NCBI GenBank assembly: GCA_045603485.1
Contig: JAZUMF010000009.1
Coordinates: 1 to 29,445, forward strand
DNA from: RGIG5952 sp045603485
GTDB lineage: Bacteria; Verrucomicrobiota; Kiritimatiellia; RFP12; JAAYLN01
Direction of reading: 5' to 3'
DNA length: 29,445 nucleotides
Below, one piece after another: positions 14,371-22,272 of this stretch; position 1 is the first letter of the stretch, and every line of letters starts with the position of its first letter. The notes beneath the pieces are model-generated. The model ran no database searches and was not told where the DNA came from. It saw only the letters and a list, made by a program, of their open reading frames with translations. A program made the translations under genes and the position numbers.

Positions 14371-17118
14371 ATGAAACTGCATAGCACATTGTTTTTAAGT
14401 CTTTGTTCAGTATTTTGCATTGCACTTGCGGTGCCGCCGTTGCGTGCTGATACTGCTATTGATGTTGCCGCACTTGCCATGGGCGATAGCGGAGAGGGGT
14501 GGACTTTTGACGGGACTAACCTTGTTCTTTCCGCTGAGCGGCAGTATGTCGCTTACGGAACACGGACTGCTATGAGTATACGAGCCGATGCGAATTGTAC
14601 TCTTGTCGCTTCAAACCTTTCAGTGAGTGCGGTCGGTTTGGCGAAGGCGGGGCTTGATTGTAACTATTGTGATGTCACGCTGCTCTTGTGGAGCGATAAC
14701 AGTTTTAATAATACTTTTCTGGGCGGCACGCAATGTGCCGGTATTGCGGCACAGGCGGACTCGACCGGTAAAACAGGAACGACGCTGGTAATCTCGAATT
14801 TGAACGAAACCGCGACTATGGTCGCAAAGGGCGGGGAAGGCGGTGGCGGTACTGCGGGTATCGGAGGAAATAATCAGCATAAGGGCGGCTTTATCATCAT
14901 TCGTGGCGGTATTATTACTGCAACAGCTGGTGTTCCGAGCGGTAACAGCGGCGGTGCGGGAATTGGCGGCGGATATAAGGGTGGCGTCATTTCAGTTATA
15001 ATTTCGGGCGGTAAGATTACTGCCTCGGGCGCAAAAGAAGGTGCTGGTATTGGAGCCGGGCGCGATGGCTCCAACGGATATGTTGAGATTTCTGGCGGAA
15101 CTGTTATAGCAAAGGGAAGTAGCTACGGTTCTGGAATCGGTCCCGGTTATACTGGCTCTAGTAGTGGTACTATCGTGATTTCGGGCGGCACGGTGACGGC
15201 GTCTTCTGGTTCTTCCGCTGGTATCGGAGGTGCGGCTTCAAACATTCAAATATCTGGAGGAACGGTCTCCGCTTCAGGTAGTGGCTACGCTATCGGTGGC
15301 TCTAGCGGAAGCGTTGAAATTTCCGGCGGTCGCGTTACCGCGACCTCTAATCTCGCGAATTCCTCAGTGGCAATCGGAGGCTCCTTAAAGAGCATTTTGA
15401 TTTCTGGCGGAACAGTAAAGGCAACCGGAAAATATCAGGGAATCGGTAAAACCACTAGCGGAAATGTTGGTGCGGTTACTATCACAGGTGGTTCAATTAT
15501 TCAAAGTCCGATGCTGGATTCTCCACTGCCTATTCAGACGGATGGTACTAACGAGCTTTTTGAGCTGACTATTCCTGGGCTTACTCCAAATGTACTCGCA
15601 AATGTTACGGGTTTGCCGAATAATTATGGTCTCAAAGATGTCTATGCCGATGCGAATGGTCAGATATATGTCTATCTTCCTAAGGGGAATGGAAGTTTCA
15701 GCGTTGAGGGAATAGAATACTGCTATACGATTATAGACACTGCGACAAAAGCTTATCTCGCATCTGAAATTTTTGACATTACTTTTGTGAATGCAAACCC
15801 TGAGAGGGGGATGATAAGCACGGAGGGCGGATCTTATCCCGGAGGTACAATCGTTACCGTTGTCGCCACACCGCTTTCAACGGACTCTGTATTTGACAAG
15901 TGGACGGGGATTATGCCTGACGGGGTGGATGCCCGTTCGCCTGAGATATCGTTTATGACGGGTAATGGAGATGTTACACTGACAGCGCACTTTGTTGACC
16001 CAATCTATGTGAATGGGCGTTCGGTAGGCCACGGCAGCGGTGATGGCTGGACATATTTAAACAATATGCTTACGCTTTCATCGGCAGGTCCTTTCGTTAT
16101 TCACGGAACGAGTACCTATTCGCGGATATTTGTTGATGCCGATTGTACGATTATCGCTTCAAATCTTTATGTGAGTGCTGTGGAATTACCCTCGCCTGCA
16201 CTTGATTGTAACTTCCACGATGTTGCACTGAAATTTTGGAGCGATGCTCCCTACCGCAATGAATTTTATGGAGGCCCGAATAAGGCGGGGATTGCGGTTG
16301 TGTCGACAAACATTGCCCTTGTGGAGTGTGGTGCCAAGTTGACGATTAGTGAGCTCAACCCTGATGCCTCGCTTTATGTGGTAGGCGGTTCTTACACCAG
16401 TACTAGTACATCGGGAAGTGCGGGTATCGGTGGAGGAACAGGTCAACACGCTGGAGCAATTGATATCCAAGGGGGAAAGATAACGGTGAATGCCGGTGCG
16501 CAGCCTGGTAATGCTGGAGGTACAGCCATTGGCGGACCGTATTCCAGGAGTTATCATTCGATATCAATATCTGGTGGCACAGTCTCTGCGACTGGGTCAA
16601 AGGAGGGTGCTGCCATAGGCACCGGTCGCGCTGGCGCTAAAGGTGGCGTTATCGCGATTTCAGGCGGTCGAATAACGGCTTCGACTAAGGGCTCCGCCTA
16701 TGCGATAGGCGGAGGATATCAGTCGGCTGGGGGAATAATCCAAATCACAGGAGGAACGATTTCAGGGAGTATGGGTGCGCCAAGCGCGGGCGCGGTGGTG
16801 ACGATTAACGGCGGAACATTTTTGAGTTCGTCGTTTAAACCAGCCCCGACCGACGGCTCGCAAAATGTCTACCGCGTGACAACGACGGTACTGAACGGCA
16901 ACACACCAGTCAAGAATGCAAAGGTTTCGGTCAGGGTCTTGCGTAATTATGGCGTAAAGGATATCTACACCGATGCCAATGGTAGGCTTTACTTCTATTT
17001 GCCGAATGGTTCGCGGCGCTTCCGCGTAGATGATAAGCGTTATCAATATACGGTCAATTCAGCGGCAACAACTGCTACTCAGTTTTTTGAGTGGCCGACA
17101 ATCCTGCTGCTGAAGTAG
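14371..17118 (+). CDS. Secreted GG-repeat surface protein with InlB-type B repeat, internally duplicated
   Basis: A 915-residue exported protein with signal peptide (cleavage near LRADTA, about residue 27). It is built of two homologous halves, about 28-455 and 545-898. Each begins with a GWTF/GWTY...L.LS segment and DCN...DV.L..WSD, continues with 20-25-residue repeats of the type ISGGTVTASG...AGIGGG, and ends NYG(L/V)KD(V/I)Y.DANG..Y.YLP.G. Between them (about 467-542) is a divergent InlB B-repeat (VNANPERGMISTEGGSYPGGTIVTVVATP...F.KWTG). The GG repeats suggest a right-handed beta-solenoid. No catalytic site is seen; an adhesin or carbohydrate-binding surface protein is inferred. It ends PTILLLK. 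AAGGAAG is 7 nt before the ATG, and a strong terminator follows. Confidence 0.85.
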   Translation: MKLHSTLFLSLCSVFCIALAVPPLRADTAIDVAALAMGDSGEGWTFDGTNLVLSAERQYVAYGTRTAMSIRADANCTLVASNLSVSAVGLAKAGLDCNYCDVTLLLWSDNSFNNTFLGGTQCAGIAAQADSTGKTGTTLVISNLNETATMVAKGGEGGGGTAGIGGNNQHKGGFIIIRGGIITATAGVPSGNSGGAGIGGGYKGGVISVIISGGKITASGAKEGAGIGAGRDGSNGYVEISGGTVIAKGSSYGSGIGPGYTGSSSGTIVISGGTVTASSGSSAGIGGAASNIQISGGTVSASGSGYAIGGSSGSVEISGGRVTATSNLANSSVAIGGSLKSILISGGTVKATGKYQGIGKTTSGNVGAVTITGGSIIQSPMLDSPLPIQTDGTNELFELTIPGLTPNVLANVTGLPNNYGLKDVYADANGQIYVYLPKGNGSFSVEGIEYCYTIIDTATKAYLASEIFDITFVNANPERGMISTEGGSYPGGTIVTVVATPLSTDSVFDKWTGIMPDGVDARSPEISFMTGNGDVTLTAHFVDPIYVNGRSVGHGSGDGWTYLNNMLTLSSAGPFVIHGTSTYSRIFVDADCTIIASNLYVSAVELPSPALDCNFHDVALKFWSDAPYRNEFYGGPNKAGIAVVSTNIALVECGAKLTISELNPDASLYVVGGSYTSTSTSGSAGIGGGTGQHAGAIDIQGGKITVNAGAQPGNAGGTAIGGPYSRSYHSISISGGTVSATGSKEGAAIGTGRAGAKGGVIAISGGRITASTKGSAYAIGGGYQSAGGIIQITGGTISGSMGAPSAGAVVTINGGTFLSSSFKPAPTDGSQNVYRVTTTVLNGNTPVKNAKVSVRVLRNYGVKDIYTDANGRLYFYLPNGSRRFRVDDKRYQYTVNSAATTATQFFEWPTILLLK

Positions 17119-17164
17119 GCTATTGCTGATAATCCGCTGACACTCCATGTGGCTGAAAAAAGTT

Positions 17165-17196
17165 GCGCCCATACGATTGTATGGGCGCTTTTTTTT
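17165..17196 (+). terminator. Rho-independent terminator
   Basis: A perfect 10-bp stem (GCGCCCATAC / GTATGGGCGC), GATT loop and eight T (17189-17196), 47 nt after the surface-protein stop. Confidence 0.96.
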
Positions 17197-17212
17197 AGTA
17201 TTGCCGGCAGTT

Positions 17213-19114
17213 TTAGTTTAGCGCATAGACTGCGGCGTCAAGAGGGGCTATCGTGTCTATAAAGACGGTTTCGCCGCTATCGCCTTGAGTTATGGTTATT
17301 TCTTTCCATGTGCCGTCGGCCATCAGCCGTTTGACTGATGTCGGTGGCTCAGGAATTGAGAGCGGTATCTCTTCCACGGTATCCATTGAGACGCCGTAGA
17401 TTGCGAGTATGCGAGTACCGTCCTGCGCCGTTCCGTCTTTTACAAGTAGTTCCGCATCGCCGGTATGGTATGTAAAAGGTGTGTCGCTGACTAGCTTTAT
17501 GAGGTCAATCAGCATGGCTTTGCGTTTTTCGTTGTAGAAGTAGAAGGAGCCGAGCGTCAGCGCGTCTGGAATGTTCATTGCCATTGTCACCACTCGTCCG
17601 CCAAGCTCATTTTCGAAGTATATCGCCGCGGGGCTGATGGGCGCGGTTTCACTTGAGAGCGCTGCTGTGCGTGAGTGGTAGGTTGATATGACCTTCGCTT
17701 TGGGGTCTACATCGACGAGCATCTCGGTTTTTGGCTTCGCATTGATTTGCGATCCGTCGTTTAACACTTCGAGGGCGGGGACCGGTTTATCCCATTTTAC
17801 CGCTTTGGCTCCGAGCAGGTGCGCAAAGCCGCGTTTTGTGAGCCAGGTCGCACCAATTCCGTCAACAACGGCACCCTTTGACAGTGCTGCGATGACTTCC
17901 TCATCGGTGAGGAGCTCGGCATCTTCCGATATCATTGAGACTGAGGAAGGATGCTTGGAGTTGTAGTAGGCTATGCCAAATCTGCCAAGAACCGATGAGC
18001 CCCAATCGAGTCCATTCCCCTTGTATTGCATGGGACTGTGCGTGCCGGTTTTGGGAACGCGCACACCCTTCCATTTGGGTGCGAGCTCAAGGAGCTTTGC
18101 GTGGAAATTGCGGTATTTTGCCATTATCTTGCGATAGGCTTCACCTGATTTGGGCTCATATACGCCAAGTCGTGTAATCCAGATTTTCCCTCCGCGGCAC
18201 CCTTCCAGCAGAGACATTGAGATGTGGGCATTGAGCTGTGTAGCACCCATTGAGTAGCGGTTTTGCGGGCATGTGTCAGGTTCGCCTAGGACGATTACAT
18301 CTTCGGGAATGAGCGCAAGCTGTCGGGCTGTTCTGTTGAGCCAGCTTGCGATGTTGCGCGTTCCTTCGCTGCAGTAGCGCCCGTTGTTCAACCTTACGAT
18401 TATTTCCTGTCCAGGGGCGGCAAGGGCTTTTGCAATATTGGCGGCATGGTGGGCGTCGTGCGAGCAGCAGCAGAAGGAGCAGTGTGTCAAGGGGTTCACA
18501 TTGTCAATTTCCTGCCTAATGACTTTTGCGAGCTTGATGATGGAGTCCTGCATCATCAGGTCGTAGGCAGCCGCAATATCCAGGTCTGTTTTGATGAGGC
18601 TTGCCAGCTCTTCGCGTGTGTAGAGCTTGCCTGTGCGACGCTTGAATTCTTCAAGGTGGAGCGGGCAAAAGCAGCCGCCTCGTCCGGTTATGAGCCTTGT
18701 GTCGTCATCAAGCATGAAGAAGTCAGGCTCTGTGCCTGCGAGTGTTGCGATTTGTCCTCTTATGTAATTCAAAAACTCATCGCCAAGCGGGCAAAAAACA
18801 TAAGGTGAGTTGCCATCTGGCAGTACTGTATTTTGGAATGGCGATTTTGAGTCGGGTGTCCAGCCGTGTCCCATTGTGGCCTGAAGAAGTATGCCGCATT
18901 TTATGCCGCAGTCTTTCAGCAGTTCTTTCATCTTTAAGAAGCGTTCCGCTAAGATTGCCGCTTTGTTCAGCGGAGGGTTCGCTTCAGGAACTAAGGTGCA
19001 ACAGAATGCGACTGAATCAATGCAGGTTTCGTTGTATAGCCGTTTCAAGTCGGCTGCCGTTTCTTCCTGGTGGTGATCGAAGAGCGGTGCTATGTTTACC
19101 CATCTTGTTGACAT
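17213..19114 (-). CDS. Putative TIM-barrel glycoside-hydrolase-like protein of unassigned family
   Basis: 633 residues, no signal peptide. I do not recognise a named family. The N-terminal 300 residues read like a (beta/alpha)8 barrel of the GH42/clan-A kind: VAFCCTLVPEANP, KCGILLQATMGHGW, FFMLDDDTRL (acidic cluster at 136-138), a CFCPLHLEEF motif (148-157), and VLGEPDTCPQNR with Glu278 as a possible catalytic acid. Residues about 370-550 look like a glutamine-amidotransferase-like/trimerisation domain (TDEEVIAALSKGAVVDGIGATWL), also found in GH42 relatives, followed by a C-terminal beta domain. It is the last gene of a three-gene operon after an esterase and an amidohydrolase, which supports work on a decorated glycan. 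Confidence 0.6.
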   Translation of the reverse strand: MSTRWVNIAPLFDHHQEETAADLKRLYNETCIDSVAFCCTLVPEANPPLNKAAILAERFLKMKELLKDCGIKCGILLQATMGHGWTPDSKSPFQNTVLPDGNSPYVFCPLGDEFLNYIRGQIATLAGTEPDFFMLDDDTRLITGRGGCFCPLHLEEFKRRTGKLYTREELASLIKTDLDIAAAYDLMMQDSIIKLAKVIRQEIDNVNPLTHCSFCCCSHDAHHAANIAKALAAPGQEIIVRLNNGRYCSEGTRNIASWLNRTARQLALIPEDVIVLGEPDTCPQNRYSMGATQLNAHISMSLLEGCRGGKIWITRLGVYEPKSGEAYRKIMAKYRNFHAKLLELAPKWKGVRVPKTGTHSPMQYKGNGLDWGSSVLGRFGIAYYNSKHPSSVSMISEDAELLTDEEVIAALSKGAVVDGIGATWLTKRGFAHLLGAKAVKWDKPVPALEVLNDGSQINAKPKTEMLVDVDPKAKVISTYHSRTAALSSETAPISPAAIYFENELGGRVVTMAMNIPDALTLGSFYFYNEKRKAMLIDLIKLVSDTPFTYHTGDAELLVKDGTAQDGTRILAIYGVSMDTVEEIPLSIPEPPTSVKRLMADGTWKEITITQGDSGETVFIDTIAPLDAAVYALN

Positions 19115-19134
19115 GATTCTCTCTCTTTCTATGA

Positions 19135-21180
19135 TTAGAGTTTGATTCTGAATGGGAATACCGGGAAGTCGTCGCCCTTGCGGCGGAAGTTTACGAGCGG
19201 AGGATATGCGTTATAGGCATATTCGACGACTGTGGGAGTTTTGATGTTCGGAGATGAGACGAGAAGTGTGCCGTCTTTATCGAGGACTCCTTCTGCCCAA
19301 TCGTATTTTTCTTCATCGTCACCGAGTGCAAAGAGATGCGGGCCAAAGGTGTCTCCATCTACATAGAGACCTTCTCCTGCATCGCGGAATGAGACGCGGA
19401 CTTTGTCTCCTTCGCGGACGGCTTTGATTGCGCGGGGCCCCGGAATCGCGGCTTTATCTCCATAGGCCAGGCGCATTGCTTCGTTTGCCAGGCGAATGCC
19501 GACATCGCGTTTGTTGGCGGGGTGAATGTCAAAGGCATCGCCGATGTCAATCGTGCAGGCGACACCGCACAGCCTTTCATCGAGGAAGCCCATCTGCATA
19601 TCACGGAACGGTGCGTAGCCGCGGAATTGGGTCGGGGTCGTTTCCTTCCACCAGTCTTCGGGGCCACGGTTTGCGGGAGAGTGGGCTTTGAAGGCTGAGA
19701 GCTGTGTGATGATGAATGGTAAATTATCATCACGGAAGATTTTCCTCCATGAGCTTATCAGCGCTCTTTGGAATTCGCGGTAATGGTCCGGCATATTGGC
19801 ATTGGAGCAGCCTTGATACCATGTGAAGCCTGCGATGTTTATATAGGTGAGAGGATGAATCATCGAGTTGTAAAGCGTTGTCGGAATGACGGGATTGAGG
19901 AACGGGAATTCCATTTCGCTTGATGGTACATCGGGGCGCGTGCCAATTTTTTCAACATCGGCGGCAAACTCCAGTTTTTCAGCCCAGTTCTCATCATCTA
20001 TGCGAATTGTCTCGCGGAGCTCGTCGCAGCGGATGATGATTGGATCTTGGAAAACACCGTAATTGAAATGGTTTATTACGCGGACAGCGAGAACATGGCG
20101 ACCGTCTGGGGTTTTCTCGAGCTTTGCCTTGTATTTGCGGAGTTGTGCCCAGTAGTGTTTGACATCGGTTAGCGTTTGGCCGATTTTTTCACCATCAAGG
20201 AAGGTTTCATCGCAGTCGTCAATCATGCCAAGCTCGACATAGATGTCTTTTCCTTCCCATTCTGCCGGAACGGTGAATGTCTTGCGGAACCAGGTGACGC
20301 CAACATTTGAGAGGAAGCGTCCGCGTCCGCGGGCGCCGTGGAACCAGGTGCTTTCGTCGAGATTTGGCTTTGGCCACTCGGCGAGAGCTTTTGCGGTAGT
20401 TTCAGGGGCTACGGTGTTGAACTTTTCATTAAGCCAAATTTCAAAGCGGGCTAAGGCTTCCTGCGAAAGCTTCTTTGAGCCTTCGTCAGGCTCAAGGCCT
20501 TCTTCAATGATTTTGACTGCAATCTGCTGTTGCTGAAGTTCCTTCTGGTCTGTCTCGGGATTGAATGCGTCAAGCGGCATCCAGGGCTCGATCCGTGTGC
20601 CGCCCCAGCATGTGTTGATAAGACCGATAGGTATGCTCTTATTGAGGCGGGTTCGGAGTGTCTGGGCAAAGAAGTAGGCGACTGCACTAAAAGGCGCAAC
20701 GGCGTCGGCGGATGTCGCCGGCTGCCATTTGGGGTCGCCTGATAATTCATCGCAGGGACCGCAGGGCTGTATTTCGCGCTTTACATCAAGGAGGCGAATG
20801 CCGTCATCGTCGGCGCTTTCCGCAACACTTTTACCATCCTTGAGGCTCCAGAACTGATTTGCGCTTGAGACGGGGAACTGCATATTAGATTGCCCCGAGC
20901 ATACCCAAACATCACCGATGAGAATATCTTCAAAGGTATATGTGTTGCCGGTGTTTGAGGTTACGGTAATTGTGTGCGGGCCGCCTTCCTTGCAGGGAGG
21001 AAATTCAAGAACCCATTCGCCGTCTTTTTTGACGATGGCTTCGGCCTGAAGATCGTCAAACTTGCCTGAGACTCTGGCTTGGGGAACGCCGGTTCCTGCA
21101 ATGAGAATCGGTTTGTTGCGCTGCAAGACCATGTGGCTTGAATAGACATTGTGAACGGAGAAAGATGTGTATTTGCTCAT
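19135..21180 (-). CDS. Sialate O-acetylesterase-like protein (SASA family)
   Basis: 681 residues, no signal peptide. The N-terminal sandwich (SSHMVLQRNKPILIAGTG) is followed by the SGNH domain: VCSGQSNM (Ser about 98), CWGGTRIEPW (191-200) and, after an inserted jelly-roll (about 270-390; WFRKTFTVPAEWEGKDIYVEL...DGEKIG), WYQGCSN (454-460) and DIGDAFDIHPANK (Asp551, His553). The catalytic Ser, Asp and His are all present. In most relatives the third block reads WYQGESN; here Glu is Cys457. It should remove acetyl groups from sialic acid or other sugars inside the cell. It begins 54 nt after the amidohydrolase gene and stops 20 nt before the TIM-barrel gene, so the three form an operon. Confidence 0.9.
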   Translation of the reverse strand: MSKYTSFSVHNVYSSHMVLQRNKPILIAGTGVPQARVSGKFDDLQAEAIVKKDGEWVLEFPPCKEGGPHTITVTSNTGNTYTFEDILIGDVWVCSGQSNMQFPVSSANQFWSLKDGKSVAESADDDGIRLLDVKREIQPCGPCDELSGDPKWQPATSADAVAPFSAVAYFFAQTLRTRLNKSIPIGLINTCWGGTRIEPWMPLDAFNPETDQKELQQQQIAVKIIEEGLEPDEGSKKLSQEALARFEIWLNEKFNTVAPETTAKALAEWPKPNLDESTWFHGARGRGRFLSNVGVTWFRKTFTVPAEWEGKDIYVELGMIDDCDETFLDGEKIGQTLTDVKHYWAQLRKYKAKLEKTPDGRHVLAVRVINHFNYGVFQDPIIIRCDELRETIRIDDENWAEKLEFAADVEKIGTRPDVPSSEMEFPFLNPVIPTTLYNSMIHPLTYINIAGFTWYQGCSNANMPDHYREFQRALISSWRKIFRDDNLPFIITQLSAFKAHSPANRGPEDWWKETTPTQFRGYAPFRDMQMGFLDERLCGVACTIDIGDAFDIHPANKRDVGIRLANEAMRLAYGDKAAIPGPRAIKAVREGDKVRVSFRDAGEGLYVDGDTFGPHLFALGDDEEKYDWAEGVLDKDGTLLVSSPNIKTPTVVEYAYNAYPPLVNFRRKGDDFPVFPFRIKL

Positions 21181-21234
21181 TTTTTTGTCTCGTTTGTCTG
21201 TTGAGGTTTGGTTAGCGTTGTGTGCGTGAAAATG

Positions 21235-22083
21235 TTAGTTGAGCTTGATGCCCATCCATGAGGCGACAGTTCCGCCCATTATATCAGCGAAGTCTTCGTC
21301 TGAAACAAAGTTTCTGAAGAGCATATTGCGGTATGCCCAAATAGCCTCCTTTTGTGCGGCAGGCTTTGATACATATGAGTCTGATCCAAAAATCATTTTG
21401 CGATATCTCTCTGAGTTGGGGGAACGCGCCCAATCCGCATTGCCCTTCATTAGATGCGCCAGGCGTTCTGGAGTAACCGCCCAGAAATTTCCTCCGCCGG
21501 CAAGATCGAAATAGAGGTTGCTGAGATTTTGGACGATAATCGCGCATTGCTCTCGGTGAAGTTCTGTTCCGAGATGTGCGGCAACTATGTTAAGCTTGGG
21601 GAAGGAGCGTGCTATGCGGTCTAGGCATAGCGGTGACATATTTTCCTGAACGGGACGATGATAGACGGCATCTGCGTCATGGAAGGTGTATAGACCGGTA
21701 TGAAAGAGCAGGGGAAGTCCTAATTTTTCGGCTTCTTCGTAAAAGGGCATATAGCGATCGTCGTCGTAGCGGTAATACGGATAGATCAGTTTAATGCCTT
21801 TAGCTCCCATGTCGACCCAGCGACGAAGCTCTGAAAGGTCTACGGGGCCGTCCCATAAATCAATTTTTGCAAGTGGGATAAGGGTATCGCTGTATTCGTG
21901 ACAAAGTTTGATGACATCGTCGTTGGGAACCATGTCGTACCCGCCGTCTATGAAGCCTTTGCCTCCATAACAGCGACCGCCGCAGATGGCAGCCATACAC
22001 TCGTTGGCATGGCAAGTATTGACAAACTCGCGAACTTTTGCGGGATCGCTTGAGTCAAAGTGGCTATGAAAATCAATGTACAT
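21235..22083 (-). CDS. Amidohydrolase-family (TIM-barrel metal-dependent) hydrolase
   Basis: 282 residues. The start is set at the ATG at 22083, because GGAGG lies 5 nt before it; an ATG 12 bases upstream overlaps that site and is unlikely. The N-terminal metal motif is DFHSHFD (Asp4, His6, His8), with further candidate ligands in LLFHTGLYTFHDA, VAAHLGTE and a late GSDSY Asp. This fits the amidohydrolase_2 / dicarboxylate-decarboxylase group, which includes sugar-lactone hydrolases. It is the first gene of an operon with a sialate-esterase-like gene and a TIM-barrel gene, so a lactone or amide derived from a sugar is a plausible substrate. No specific reaction can be assigned. Confidence 0.82.
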   Translation of the reverse strand: MYIDFHSHFDSSDPAKVREFVNTCHANECMAAICGGRCYGGKGFIDGGYDMVPNDDVIKLCHEYSDTLIPLAKIDLWDGPVDLSELRRWVDMGAKGIKLIYPYYRYDDDRYMPFYEEAEKLGLPLLFHTGLYTFHDADAVYHRPVQENMSPLCLDRIARSFPKLNIVAAHLGTELHREQCAIIVQNLSNLYFDLAGGGNFWAVTPERLAHLMKGNADWARSPNSERYRKMIFGSDSYVSKPAAQKEAIWAYRNMLFRNFVSDEDFADIMGGTVASWMGIKLN

Positions 22084-22117
22084 AAGGACCTCCATTGGTA
22101 TCCAAAAGGTTGTAATT

Positions 22118-22147
22118 ATTTTACCATTTGTTGTCAGGTAAGTTCAA
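22118..22147 (-). promoter_or_regulatory. Promoter of the amidohydrolase operon
   Basis: Minus strand TTGAAC (22147-22142), 18-bp spacer, TAAAAT (22123-22118), 35 bp before the start codon. Confidence 0.6.
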
Positions 22148-22184
22148 TAAAACATATTTGCGGCGTAAATAAATTTGTATTTAC

Positions 22185-22214
22185 TTGACTGTAAAGGGTA
22201 CTTAAAGATATAAT
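22185..22214 (+). promoter_or_regulatory. Promoter of gdhA
   Basis: TTGACT (22185-22190), an 18-bp spacer and a perfect TATAAT (22209-22214). It is divergent from the amidohydrolase promoter. Confidence 0.78.
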
Positions 22215-22227
22215 ATTATTGTATTTT

Positions 22228-22251
22228 GACCTGTTTTAGGTCTCTTTTTTT
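22228..22251 (+). promoter_or_regulatory. Terminator-like hairpin in the gdhA leader
   Basis: GACCT (22228-22232) pairs with AGGTC (22238-22242) around a GTTTT loop, followed by TC and seven T (22245-22251). It begins only a few nt after the predicted transcription start and 22 nt before the gdhA ATG. It looks like a short attenuator, but a 5-bp stem is weak. Confidence 0.4.
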
Positions 22252-22272
22252 AACATACGAAAGTGTGACAAA

